64,000 nucleotides of DNA from UBA7488 sp964414185 (GTDB taxonomy: Bacteria > Pseudomonadota > Alphaproteobacteria > CAAHEQ01 > UBA3637), in NCBI GenBank assembly GCA_964414185.1, contig CAYPVK010000001.1, forward strand, positions 62,001 through 126,000. Reading direction: 5' to 3'. The notes under the pieces are model-generated. The model saw only the letters and a list, made by a program, of their open reading frames with translations, was not told where the DNA came from and ran no database searches. Every line of letters starts with the position of its first letter. Position 1 is the first letter of the stretch. Below are positions 32,872 to 40,998 of the stretch, in pieces. Made by a program: the position numbers and the translations under genes.

Positions 32872-33294
32872 ATGTCAGTTAAAATTCGTTTATCAAGAGG
32901 CGGTTCGAAAAAACGCCCGGTTTATCAAATTGTCGTTGCCGAAAGCCGCGCACGCCGCGACGGTCGTTTCATCGAAACGTTGGGTTATTACAATCCGTTG
33001 TTACCCAAAGACAAAGCCGATGCTTTGGTTATTAAGGAAGAATTGGCTAAAAAATGGATGGGCAACGGTGCCGAATTAACGGAACGTGTTCAAAAATTGT
33101 TTGCTTTGCGCGGTTTGGCCGAAGCTCCGAAAATCAAAGAACAACCCAAAAAATCCGCTCCGAAAGCCAAAGCTCAGGAACGCATGAAGGAAGAAGCCGA
33201 AAAGAAAGCGGCCGCCGAAGAAGCCAAACGCCAAGCTGAAGAAGCCGCTAAGGCCGCTGCCGAAGCTCCGGCCGAAGAAACACCTGCCGAATAA
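32872..33294 (+). CDS. rpsP: 30S ribosomal protein S16
   Basis: The first ~80 of 140 residues form the S16 core (VKIRLSRGGSKKRPVYQIVVAESRA, RFIETLGYYNPL). The rest is an Ala/Lys/Glu-rich tail, a common alphaproteobacterial extension. It has ribosome site AAAGGAAG. First gene of the classical rpsP-rimM-trmD-rplS operon. Confidence 0.97.
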   Translation: MSVKIRLSRGGSKKRPVYQIVVAESRARRDGRFIETLGYYNPLLPKDKADALVIKEELAKKWMGNGAELTERVQKLFALRGLAEAPKIKEQPKKSAPKAKAQERMKEEAEKKAAAEEAKRQAEEAAKAAAEAPAEETPAE

Positions 33295-33305
33295 GGAAAA
33301 ATAAG

Positions 33306-33821
33306 ATGTCCACACTTATCCCGGTCGGCCAAATCGTCAATGTTCACGGTATCAGAGGTGCGGTGAAGATTAAGCCGTATTTGAACGAACCGACGTTAAT
33401 GGCGTCTTTTGGACCGATGACGGATAAAACGGGCGAAAAGGTATTTGAAATTTTCGAAAGTCGCATCCATGGGGATGTCATTATCGCTTTTTTAAAAGGG
33501 GTTACCGACCGAAATACCGCCGAAACGTTGAAAGGGACGACTTTATATGTTCCCAAGGGCGTGTTGCCGGCAAGCGATGACGACGAATTTTATTATCATG
33601 ACTTAATCGGAATGGATGTCGTATCAAACGGCGTTTTGTATGGGAAAGTTAAGTCGGTGGAAAACTATGGGGCGGGCGATATTTTGGAAATTGAAAAAAC
33701 AAACGGCAAAGTGATGTCTTTTGCTTTTACGGACGAAAATTTCCCGAAAGTGGACGTGTCCGCCAAAACAATAGATTTCGTTGAACCCGGCGATATTAAC
33801 GGAGATACCGATGAAGATTAA
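33306..33821 (+). CDS. rimM: 16S rRNA processing protein RimM
   Basis: 171 residues. The N-terminal barrel has PVGQIVNVHGIRGAVKIKPY and the PRC-barrel half has YYHDLIGMDVVSNG. RimM binds S19 and helps mature the 30S head. Its last 11 nt overlap the start of trmD, which suggests translational coupling. Confidence 0.95.
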   Translation: MSTLIPVGQIVNVHGIRGAVKIKPYLNEPTLMASFGPMTDKTGEKVFEIFESRIHGDVIIAFLKGVTDRNTAETLKGTTLYVPKGVLPASDDDEFYYHDLIGMDVVSNGVLYGKVKSVENYGAGDILEIEKTNGKVMSFAFTDENFPKVDVSAKTIDFVEPGDINGDTDED

Positions 33822-34503
33822 TGTGTTAACGCTTTTTCCCGAAATGTTCCCCGGATTTTTGGGGCATTCGTTGGCCGGCAAAGCATTGGCGGAAGGCAAA
33901 TTTGAATTAAATCTTGTCAATATCCGCGATTTTGCTTCCGACAATTACAAATCCGTGGATGATACGCCTTTCGGCGGCGGCGCGGGAATGGTTATGAAAG
34001 CCGAAGTATTGGATAAAGCCATTGCATCCGTGCATAAGGACGAACCGATTTATTATCTGTCGCCGCGCGGGGAAGTGTTTAACCAATCGACGGCCGTCCG
34101 GTTTTCAAAAATGGATGAAATCACTTTTATCTGCGGACGGTTTGAAGGCGTCGACCAACGTGTTTTGGACAAGTGGAACATAGCGGAAATTTCCATCGGT
34201 GATTTTGTTTTAAGCGGTGGGGAACCGGCCCTTTTGACAATGTTGGATGCCGCCGTTCGTTTAATCCCCGATGTGATGGGTAATCGCGCATCGATGATTG
34301 AAGAAAGCTTTCAAAACGGCCTTTTGGAATATCCCCATTTCACAAAGCCCGCCGTTTGGGAAGGGCGCGAAGTGCCCGAAGTGTTGTTAAGCGGCAATCA
34401 CAAAAAGATTGACGAATGGCGCAAAGAACAAGCCGAAAATTATACCAAAAACCGCCGGCCCGATATGTGGGCAGCTTATCAGGCTAACAAAAACAAAAAG
34501 TAA
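33811..34503 (+). CDS. trmD: tRNA (guanine37-N1)-methyltransferase TrmD
   Basis: This 230-residue SPOUT-class enzyme makes m1G37, which prevents +1 frameshifting. Signatures: DDTPFGGGAGMVMK, the trefoil-knot loop SPRGEVFNQ with ICGRFEGVDQRV, and SIGDFVLSGGEPALL. ATG 33811 sits after GGAG inside the end of rimM; an upstream in-frame ATG at 33781 would add ten unrelated residues. Confidence 0.97.
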   Translation: MKINVLTLFPEMFPGFLGHSLAGKALAEGKFELNLVNIRDFASDNYKSVDDTPFGGGAGMVMKAEVLDKAIASVHKDEPIYYLSPRGEVFNQSTAVRFSKMDEITFICGRFEGVDQRVLDKWNIAEISIGDFVLSGGEPALLTMLDAAVRLIPDVMGNRASMIEESFQNGLLEYPHFTKPAVWEGREVPEVLLSGNHKKIDEWRKEQAENYTKNRRPDMWAAYQANKNKK

Positions 34504-34523
34504 CTTTTAAGAAAGGACAAGAG

Positions 34524-34895
34524 ATGACTAACTTAATTAAACAACTCGAAAACGAACAAATCGAAAAATTGGGCAAAAAAATTCCCGATTTTAAAGCCGG
34601 CGACACGGTTAAAGTCATGTGCAAAATCATTGAAGACAAAGGCCGCGAACGTTTGCAAGCTTATGAAGGTGTTTGTATCGCCCGTTCAAACGACGGTTTG
34701 AATTCGACGGTTACAATCCGCAAAATTTCATTCGGTGAAGGCGTTGAAAGAATTTTCCCGATTTATTCTCCGAATGTTGCAAGCATCGAAGTCGTGCGTC
34801 GCGGTAAAGTGCGCCGTTCGAAATTGTACTACATCCGTGCATTGTTCGGCAAAAAAGCACGTATTGCCGAAGACAAAAAAGAAATCAAAGAATAA
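34524..34895 (+). CDS. rplS: 50S ribosomal protein L19
   Basis: 123 residues. FKAGDTVKVMCKIIEDKGRERLQAYEG and GEGVERIFPIYSPNVASIEVVRRGKVRRSKLYYIR are standard L19. Last gene of the operon, with a strong terminator 18 nt later. Confidence 0.97.
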   Translation: MTNLIKQLENEQIEKLGKKIPDFKAGDTVKVMCKIIEDKGRERLQAYEGVCIARSNDGLNSTVTIRKISFGEGVERIFPIYSPNVASIEVVRRGKVRRSKLYYIRALFGKKARIAEDKKEIKE

Positions 34896-34913
34896 GTTAT
34901 TCTGTTTTTTTCG

Positions 34914-34959
34914 CGGCATTCGGAGTTGGAAAATTTTTCCCGTCCGAGTGCCGTTTTTT
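34914..34959 (+). terminator. Terminator of the rpsP operon
   Basis: CGGCATTCGGA (34914-34924) pairs with TCCGAGTGCCG (34943-34953, one wobble), followed by six T's. Confidence 0.9.
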
Positions 34960-35028
34960 ATGCATGGTTTTGAAACGGAATATTTAAAATTTGATTCGGT
35001 AATTTTTGCCAATTCGTCTAAAAATATC

Positions 35029-35057
35029 TTGACAAGGCCCGTTTGCCGTGTTATGGT
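35029..35057 (+). promoter_or_regulatory. Promoter of the structured RNA gene
   Basis: TTGACA (35029-35034), a 17-nt spacer and TATGGT (35052-35057). The predicted start is near 35064. Confidence 0.75.
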
Positions 35058-35063
35058 CGTTCA

Positions 35064-35304
35064 TGTCGTCAAAGGCGTCGGCAGAGTCTACAAAGCTCTA
35101 TACAGTCTTCGCTCTTTTGGGCGGATGGTATCGACACGATAATCGGTAAAAACGGGCGTTGCATCGTTTGAACCGTATGTGTGGAAAAGGGCCCCGGCGG
35201 CAGCTGTGGGAATTTCCGATATTACCCGAAAGGGAAAATAAGATACACTGCGACTGTAGCAGTTTTGTAGCTCCGCCCACCTTTCGTTTGAAAGGTGGTT
35301 TTTA
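35064..35304 (+). ncRNA. Candidate structured non-coding RNA, family unassigned
   Basis: A ~240-nt unit with its own promoter and an intrinsic terminator (CCACCTTT/AAAGGTGG, 35277-35298, then T's), and no plausible protein. The ends form a long imperfect stem: GAGTCTACAAAGCT..TACAGTC..CGC (35084-35112) against GCGACTGTAGC..TTTTGTAGCTC (35250-35273). Inside lie ACGG..CCGT, CCC-GAAA-GGG (35225-35234) and an ATAATCGG/CCGATATT pairing. A rod closed at both ends with a large central region recalls 6S RNA. I do not see the SRP RNA tetraloop/AGCAG motif, RNase P cores, or a T-arm plus tag frame for tmRNA. GGGCGGA/TCCGCCC (35120-35126 and 35272-35278) is an alternative closing stem. Confidence 0.6.
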
Positions 35305-35413
35305 ATTATTGTTATCGTTTAAAAAAAACGGCAAACAATTTGGATTAACCGAGATTGTGTTTAAAATTTTTTAAATTTATTTTAGGCATAATGACAATAA
35401 CGGAGTAGACAAA

Positions 35414-35671
35414 ATGAAACAAACAGCAGAAAATCATGAAGCAGCCAGAGCTTTTCATAGAGAATTGGGGCATCAGTTATTTTTATGCCGCTGTGAAAGA
35501 AAACTTTCATTGTCTCAGGTTGCCCGGCGAACAGGGTGTACGGTCGATGAATTGAAATTGTTGGAAACCGGGTGGGGGTCTCGGAAACGTTTATGGAAAA
35601 TTTTAGAGCTGTTTAAAATTTATAAAAAGCAAGTGTATATCGAAGTCAAAGATTTGCCCGTCGAAGGTTGA
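35414..35671 (+). CDS. Small XRE-type helix-turn-helix protein
   Basis: This 85-residue protein has a Cro/CI-like DNA-binding domain: helix GHQLFLCRCERK, helix-turn-helix LSLSQVARRTGCTVDELKLLETG, then a helix RLWKILELFKIY and a short beta strand. It probably binds DNA as a dimer; its target is unknown. There is no toxin partner beside it. ATG 35414 follows CGGAG. It ends at a terminator. Confidence 0.78.
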   Translation: MKQTAENHEAARAFHRELGHQLFLCRCERKLSLSQVARRTGCTVDELKLLETGWGSRKRLWKILELFKIYKKQVYIEVKDLPVEG

Positions 35672-35678
35672 ACGGGCG

Positions 35679-35714
35679 GCGGGTGCTTGTAAAAAAGGCA
35701 TCCGCTTTTTTTTT
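35679..35714 (+). terminator. Terminator of the small HTH gene
   Basis: GCGGGTGC (35679-35686) pairs with GCATCCGC (35698-35705, one wobble), followed by nine T's. The remaining gap to 35989 shows no supportable gene. Confidence 0.88.
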
Positions 35715-35989
35715 AAGCAAAAAGAAGTTCCTTATCTTCGGTACGAAAGGGCAGTCGCCTTATTTTGGAAAAAGCGGAGTAAAACGGGCGGGTTCGGATT
35801 ATTTTCATCGTCTTAAAGCCGTTATGAAATTTGTTGCAATTACTTTAAAAACGTGTACACTAAAGGGCAAGCGGGAAGTGGGTATTTTTTATTGCCACCG
35901 GCATATTATTTATCAGGCGAATCGGTTGTTCGAAAAAGCCGTGTGCCGGATTTAAAATAAGATTTAAAACAAAGGATAGTTAACCCCTT

Positions 35990-38341
35990 ATGGATGATAT
36001 TTTTGATTTGGATGAAAACAATGTGCAACCGCCGTTAAGAGATAGCGAAACGCAGGCGGGCAAATCGGCCGCCGGTGCGGTTGATGCGGTCGGTGGGTTA
36101 GGCGTATCCGGTGGGGATGTGTTTCGTCCCGAACGGCGTGAACCGCCGTATATGAAAGAGCTTAACCCCGAACAGCGCCAAGCGGTCGAATCCACCGAAG
36201 GGCCCGTATTGGTCTTATCGGGGGCGGGCACGGGCAAAACAAGGGTGTTGACCACCCGCATCGCGTACATCTTGCACATGGGGCTTGCGCGCCCGTGGGA
36301 GGTGTTGGCCGTGACGTTTACCAACAAAGCCGCACGGGAAATGAAAGAGCGTTTGGAAAAAATGGTCGGGTCGGCAGCGTACAGCGTATGGTTGGGTACG
36401 TTTCACAGCATCGGCGTGCGCATTTTGGGCAAATACCCCGAATTGGTCGGATTAAAGCCGAACTTTATCGTGTTGGGCACGGATGACCAAGAACGTTTGC
36501 TTAAACAAATCATGGTGGATTTCGGGATTGACATTAAAAAATACACGCCCAAAACGATGTTGGACATTATCGGGCGGTGGAAAGACCGCGGTTTGGCGCC
36601 CAAAGACATAACGGCGGCCAATATGTCCGGTTTTTGCAACGGCAGGGCGCTTGATTTTTACAAAATTTACCGGCAACGCCTGATGGAACTGAACGCCGTG
36701 GATTTCGGCGATTTATTGTTGTTGCCGCTTGAGCTGTTTAAAAACAACCCGAACGTTTTGGAAAAATATCAAAACCAATTCCGCTATATTTTGGTGGATG
36801 AATATCAAGACACCAATGTTGCGCAATATATGTTGTTGCGCTTGTTGTCCAAACGCCACGGCAATATTTGTTGCGTCGGCGATGATGACCAATCGATTTA
36901 TTCTTGGCGCGGGGCGGAAGTGGAAAATATTTTGGGGTTCGACAAGACGTTTGAAGACGCGCTGACGATTCGCCTGGAACGCAACTATCGGTCGACCGAA
37001 CATATTTTGGGGGCGGCAAGCGCGTTGATTTCCCATAATGCCGGACGGCTCGGCAAAACATTAAAGGTTGCCGACGGGCGCGAAACAAATGCCGATAAAG
37101 TCATGGTATCGGGGTATTGGAACGGTGGGCAGGAAGCCGAAAAAATCATCGAACAAATCGAAACGGAACAACGCCGCGGCACGCCGTTGTCTGCAATGGC
37201 TATTTTGGTCAGGGCATCGGCGCAAACCCGCGAATTTGAAGAAGTCCTTATCCGCTATGGCATTGCATATAAAATCATCGGCGGGTTTAAATTTTACGAG
37301 CGCGAAGAAATCCGCGATGCGGTCGCGTATTTGCGCCTTGTGCTGAACACATCGGACGATTTGGCGTTTATGCGCATTGTCAACAAACCGCGTCGCGGGA
37401 TTGGCGAACAGGCGTTAAACGCTTTGTTGGCGGCGTCAAAAGAACACAAAGTGTCTATGTTTGACGCGATTGCTTGGGCCGAACTGCGCCCGTCTGTGCG
37501 CAAAACGTTGGATGCGTTTGCAAAAGCGGTGCTTGAATGGCGCGAGTTGTCCAAAACGGCCGATCCCGCCAAATTGGCTCAGGCGGTGTTGGAAGAATCG
37601 GGCTATATGAACATGTGGCGCATGGATAAGGGCATTGATGCCGAAGGGCGTCTTGAAAACATCAAGGAACTCTATAATGTGTTGGGCGAATTCCCAAGCA
37701 TTACCGAATTTATCGAATATGCCGCATTGGTGACCGATGCCGATGAAAAAGCTACAGGCGACCAGTTGGTCATTATGACATTGCATGCGTCCAAAGGGTT
37801 GGAATTTGATGTTGTATTTTTGCCGGGGTGGGAAGAAGGCATGTTTCCGCATCAAAAAGCGATGGATGAAGACGGCGATGCCGGTTTGGAAGAAGAGCGG
37901 CGGTTGGCTTATGTCGGGTTGACGCGCGCCAAGAAAAAAGCCTTTATTTCGTTTGCATCCAATCGCCGTGTATACGGGCAATGGCAAAATGCGTTGCCCA
38001 GCCGTTTTGTCGACGAATTGCCCGAAGAACATATTGAAGACCATTCCGAACGCGGCATGGGGCGCAATATCGGATACGGGTACGAATCGCCGCAATCGTA
38101 TTCATGGATACGCAAAAAATCAACGGCCGAATTGGAACGCATGGTCGGGTGGAGCGCCGAATATAAATTAAATAATTATAAGCCGCCCGTTCAAAAATCC
38201 AAACGGTTGGGTAAGCGCGTGTATCACGAATCGTTCGGATACGGCACTGTTTTGCGGGAAGAAGGTGACCGTTTGGAAGTGCATTTTGACGAAGACGGCG
38301 TCAAAAAAGTCTTGGCGCGATTTTTGGAATTGGCCGAATGA
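35990..38341 (+). CDS. uvrD: UvrD/PcrA-type 3'-5' DNA helicase
   Basis: This 783-residue SF1A helicase acts in nucleotide-excision and mismatch repair. Motif I is SGAGTGKT (~78-85), Ia TFTNKAAREMKER, II VDEYQDTN, III GDDDQSIYSWRGA, IV RLERNYRST, V MTLHASKGLEFDVVFLPG and VI EEERRLAYVGLTRAK. The C-terminal Tudor-like domain (RVYHESFGYGTVL) is the RNA polymerase-binding element of UvrD/PcrA. About 55 N-terminal residues before LNPEQRQAVE are acidic and Gly/Ala-rich, which is longer than usual; a later start at an internal ATG (MKELNPEQ) is possible. No SOS box is visible upstream. Confidence 0.95.
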   Translation: MDDIFDLDENNVQPPLRDSETQAGKSAAGAVDAVGGLGVSGGDVFRPERREPPYMKELNPEQRQAVESTEGPVLVLSGAGTGKTRVLTTRIAYILHMGLARPWEVLAVTFTNKAAREMKERLEKMVGSAAYSVWLGTFHSIGVRILGKYPELVGLKPNFIVLGTDDQERLLKQIMVDFGIDIKKYTPKTMLDIIGRWKDRGLAPKDITAANMSGFCNGRALDFYKIYRQRLMELNAVDFGDLLLLPLELFKNNPNVLEKYQNQFRYILVDEYQDTNVAQYMLLRLLSKRHGNICCVGDDDQSIYSWRGAEVENILGFDKTFEDALTIRLERNYRSTEHILGAASALISHNAGRLGKTLKVADGRETNADKVMVSGYWNGGQEAEKIIEQIETEQRRGTPLSAMAILVRASAQTREFEEVLIRYGIAYKIIGGFKFYEREEIRDAVAYLRLVLNTSDDLAFMRIVNKPRRGIGEQALNALLAASKEHKVSMFDAIAWAELRPSVRKTLDAFAKAVLEWRELSKTADPAKLAQAVLEESGYMNMWRMDKGIDAEGRLENIKELYNVLGEFPSITEFIEYAALVTDADEKATGDQLVIMTLHASKGLEFDVVFLPGWEEGMFPHQKAMDEDGDAGLEEERRLAYVGLTRAKKKAFISFASNRRVYGQWQNALPSRFVDELPEEHIEDHSERGMGRNIGYGYESPQSYSWIRKKSTAELERMVGWSAEYKLNNYKPPVQKSKRLGKRVYHESFGYGTVLREEGDRLEVHFDEDGVKKVLARFLELAE

Positions 38342-38374
38342 TTTTTTAATTTTTCGATACGCTTTAAGAAAAAA

Positions 38375-38403
38375 TTGACAAAATAAATTTTGTGTGCTAA
38401 ATT
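38375..38403 (+). promoter_or_regulatory. Promoter for the small membrane protein gene
   Basis: TTGACA (38375-38380), a 17-nt spacer and TAAATT (38398-38403). Confidence 0.72.
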
Positions 38404-38461
38404 ATATTTCATAAATGCGAAAAGCTATGTAAAAATTAAATTTTTAAAAGGGTGGTCGCTT

Positions 38462-38740
38462 ATGAAAACGAAAAACAAACAAACCGTTAAAGAAGGCATT
38501 CGGGCGTTGTTGTTGACTTTGTGCGCGTTCGGGTGCGCATACGGAGCCGTTCAAAGTGCGGCAGGTGTCGTTAAAGTGTATCATACGCAAACGGATTCGG
38601 CGTTCGAAAAAACAACGCGCATCGGTATTTTGAGCTTTTCCGCATTGTATTTGGCATATATTTCGGGCAGTTTGATTGATATCGGAATTGCCGTTCGTCG
38701 TCAAAAACAAGCGCGCCGTTTAAAAGACAATACACGTTGA
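38462..38740 (+). CDS. Small membrane protein with two TM segments
   Basis: This 92-residue protein has a basic N-terminus, a first hydrophobic helix (~14-36, LLLTLCAFGCAYGAVQSAAGV), a short polar loop, a second helix (~55-76, IGILSFSALYLAYISGSLIDIGIA) and a very basic C-terminus. No family is recognised. ATG 38462 is chosen over an upstream in-frame ATG (38390) because the upstream part overlaps the promoter. It has its own promoter and terminator. Confidence 0.7.
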   Translation: MKTKNKQTVKEGIRALLLTLCAFGCAYGAVQSAAGVVKVYHTQTDSAFEKTTRIGILSFSALYLAYISGSLIDIGIAVRRQKQARRLKDNTR

Positions 38741-38869
38741 TGAAATAAAACCCGCTCTGTGAAAAAATATTTCAAACTGAATTTGCCGTGAAGTAAAGCG
38801 GCCTTTTGGTATACCTTAATATGCGTTCGGGAAATTTTGAGTTTTTCGGCGGTGCCGGGCAATCAAAAT

Positions 38870-38893
38870 AAACGGCTTGTCTGCCGTTTTGTT
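38870..38893 (+). terminator. Terminator after the small membrane protein
   Basis: AAACGGC (38870-38876) pairs with GCCGTTT (38883-38889), followed by TGTT. Confidence 0.65.
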
Positions 38894-38963
38894 CGGTTTA
38901 AATCCTTGCAAATAAAATAAAAACAAAGTAGGATAAATCAAAAGTGATTTATAAAGGTGTACT

Positions 38964-40208
38964 ATGTGTTTTAAAACGGAAAAAATGTTGGCGTTTCGAT
39001 ATTTGAAATCGCGCAAACGCACGGGATTTGTATCGGTCATTGCCGTGTTTTCAATCTTGGGTATTATGCTGGGCGTTGCGACGTTGATTATCGTAATGAG
39101 CGTGATGAACGGTTTTCGCGCCGAATTGATGGGACGTATATTGGGATTAAACGGCCATATGGGCGTGTATCCGGCGTGGGGAGCAACGTTGGATGATTAT
39201 GAAAATCGTGTGAAAGTGGTTGCATCCGTTGACGGCGTGACGGCGGTTATTCCGGTCGTTGACGGTCAGGTCATGGCCAGTTCCGAAGAATTTTCAACCG
39301 GCGTGATGGTGCGCGGCATGACGGGTGCCGATTTTGGTAAACGCGCGATTTTAAAGGATAAATATAAAGGGTTTCCTTTGGAAGAATTCCAAGGAAACGG
39401 CGTGATTTTGGGCTATCGTTTGGCTCAAAAAATGGCAGTGCGTCCGGGCGATTCGGTGACTCTTGTGTCTCCTAAAGGCAATATCACAGCGTTCGGAACG
39501 ATTCCGAAAATGAAAGCTTACACCGTTATCGGCACGTTTGACACGTCGATGTTTGAATATGACAGCAATTTTATTTTTATGCCGTTGGATGAAGCGCAAA
39601 AATTTTTTATGACAAACGGGAACGTATCGCATTTGGAAATTTTTGTTGCATCCATGGACAGGGTCGAATCCGTTATGGATCAAGTTTTCGACAATATGGG
39701 CCCGGGGGCTCAAGTTTATGATTGGCGCCATTCGAACGCCGCTTTTTTCAATGCGATTGAAGTCGAACGGTCGGTCATGTTTTTGATTTTAACGTTAATT
39801 ATCATCGTTGCGGCCTTTAATATGATTTCGGGGCTGATTATGTTGGTGCAAGACAAAAACAAAGACATTGCCATTTTGCGTACGATGGGTATGTCTCGCG
39901 GCGGTGTTTTGCGCGTGTTTTTAATGTCCGGCATCACGGTCGGTTTTATCGGCACGTTTTTGGGATTGTTGCTCGGGTTGGTGTTCAGTTATAACATCGA
40001 CGCCATTAAACGTTTTTTGGAAAGTTTGTCCGGTCATGAATTGTTTTCGGCGCAAATTTATTTTCTGTCCCATTTGCCCGCCAAAGTCGATTTATCCCAA
40101 GTATCCGTCATTGTTGCAATGTCTTTAGGGTTATCGTTGCTTGCGACGATTTATCCGTCTTGGAAGGCGTCTAAAACAGACCCCGTCGAAGCATTAAGGT
40201 ACGAATAG
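38964..40208 (+). CDS. lolC: Lipoprotein-releasing ABC transporter permease LolC/LolE
   Basis: This 414-residue inner-membrane protein of the MacB/FtsX fold has one TM near residues 25-50 (VIAVFSILGIMLGVATLIIVM), a large periplasmic domain (~55-265) and three C-terminal TMs. The cytoplasmic coupling motif DKNKDIAILRTMGMSRGGVLRVF is present. With LolD it releases outer-membrane lipoproteins from the inner membrane to LolA. Only one permease gene is present, so it probably forms a homodimer (LolF-like arrangement), which is inference. lolD follows two bases after the stop. Confidence 0.93.
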   Translation: MCFKTEKMLAFRYLKSRKRTGFVSVIAVFSILGIMLGVATLIIVMSVMNGFRAELMGRILGLNGHMGVYPAWGATLDDYENRVKVVASVDGVTAVIPVVDGQVMASSEEFSTGVMVRGMTGADFGKRAILKDKYKGFPLEEFQGNGVILGYRLAQKMAVRPGDSVTLVSPKGNITAFGTIPKMKAYTVIGTFDTSMFEYDSNFIFMPLDEAQKFFMTNGNVSHLEIFVASMDRVESVMDQVFDNMGPGAQVYDWRHSNAAFFNAIEVERSVMFLILTLIIIVAAFNMISGLIMLVQDKNKDIAILRTMGMSRGGVLRVFLMSGITVGFIGTFLGLLLGLVFSYNIDAIKRFLESLSGHELFSAQIYFLSHLPAKVDLSQVSVIVAMSLGLSLLATIYPSWKASKTDPVEALRYE

Positions 40209-40210
40209 GA

Positions 40211-40912
40211 ATGCATATGGAAAAAATGAAAACACAACCCGTATTGGAACTTAAAAACATTAAGCGTTGGTTTGGGAAAAATGAGACGCGCGTCGATGTT
40301 TTGAAGGGGGTGGATTTGACCGTTCGTGCGGGCGAAATTGTCGCTTTGGTCGGACCGTCGGGGTCGGGTAAATCCACGTTGTTGCAAATTGCGGGGTTGT
40401 TGGATACGCCCAGCAGCGGTGACATTATTATTGACGGGCAAAAAGCGTCCAAAGCAACAGATCGTGAACGCACAAAGTTGCGCCAAAATTATATGGGTTT
40501 TGTGTATCAATCGCATTTGTTGTTGCCCGATTTTACCGCCTTGGAAAATGTGATGATTCCGCAAATGTTAGCCGCTACCGAACACAAGGTTGCGGCGGCA
40601 AAGGCGTCCGATTTGCTGGGAAAAGTGGGGCTTGCCCATCGTTTGACGCATCGCAGCGGGCAATTATCGGGCGGCGAACAGCAGCGCGTGGCGATTGCAC
40701 GTTCTTTGGCCAATGACCCGCGGCTGTTGTTGGCGGACGAACCGACGGGCAATTTGGATCCACATACGGCCGATGAGGTTTTTAAATTGTTTTTGACGTT
40801 GGTGCGCGAAACGGGTTTGTCGGCCATTATCGCAACGCACAACCCCGAATTGGCGGCAAAAATGGACAGGCGCGTGACGGTGCGCGACGGGCAAATCGTC
40901 GAATTGAAATAA
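40211..40912 (+). CDS. lolD: Lipoprotein-releasing ABC transporter ATPase LolD
   Basis: 233 residues. Walker A GPSGSGKS, signature LSGGEQQRVAIARS, Walker B LLLADEPTG and H-loop ATHNPE are all intact. It powers LolC. Start ATG 40211 or 40217; both are in frame. Confidence 0.95.
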   Translation: MHMEKMKTQPVLELKNIKRWFGKNETRVDVLKGVDLTVRAGEIVALVGPSGSGKSTLLQIAGLLDTPSSGDIIIDGQKASKATDRERTKLRQNYMGFVYQSHLLLPDFTALENVMIPQMLAATEHKVAAAKASDLLGKVGLAHRLTHRSGQLSGGEQQRVAIARSLANDPRLLLADEPTGNLDPHTADEVFKLFLTLVRETGLSAIIATHNPELAAKMDRRVTVRDGQIVELK

Positions 40913-40998
40913 AGCGTGCCGATTGTTCGCATCGGTTGAATGTAAAACGATAGTTGGATTGATGAAAGATTTAAAGTAAAAAGAGAGCTTGAAAAAAA

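Noticed and set aside
32819..33079. 86-codon open frame overlapping the rpsP start
   Set aside because: It is a different frame over the leader and rpsP coding sequence; S16 in the other frame is unambiguous.
35064..35304. tmRNA or RNase P RNA
   Set aside because: GGTATCGACA and a GGGCGGA/TCCGCCC pairing are reminiscent of tmRNA, but no T-arm or tag reading frame is visible; RNase P core motifs are absent.
35668..35955. 95-codon open frame after the HTH gene
   Set aside because: It runs through a strong intrinsic terminator (35679-35714), and its composition does not look like a real protein.
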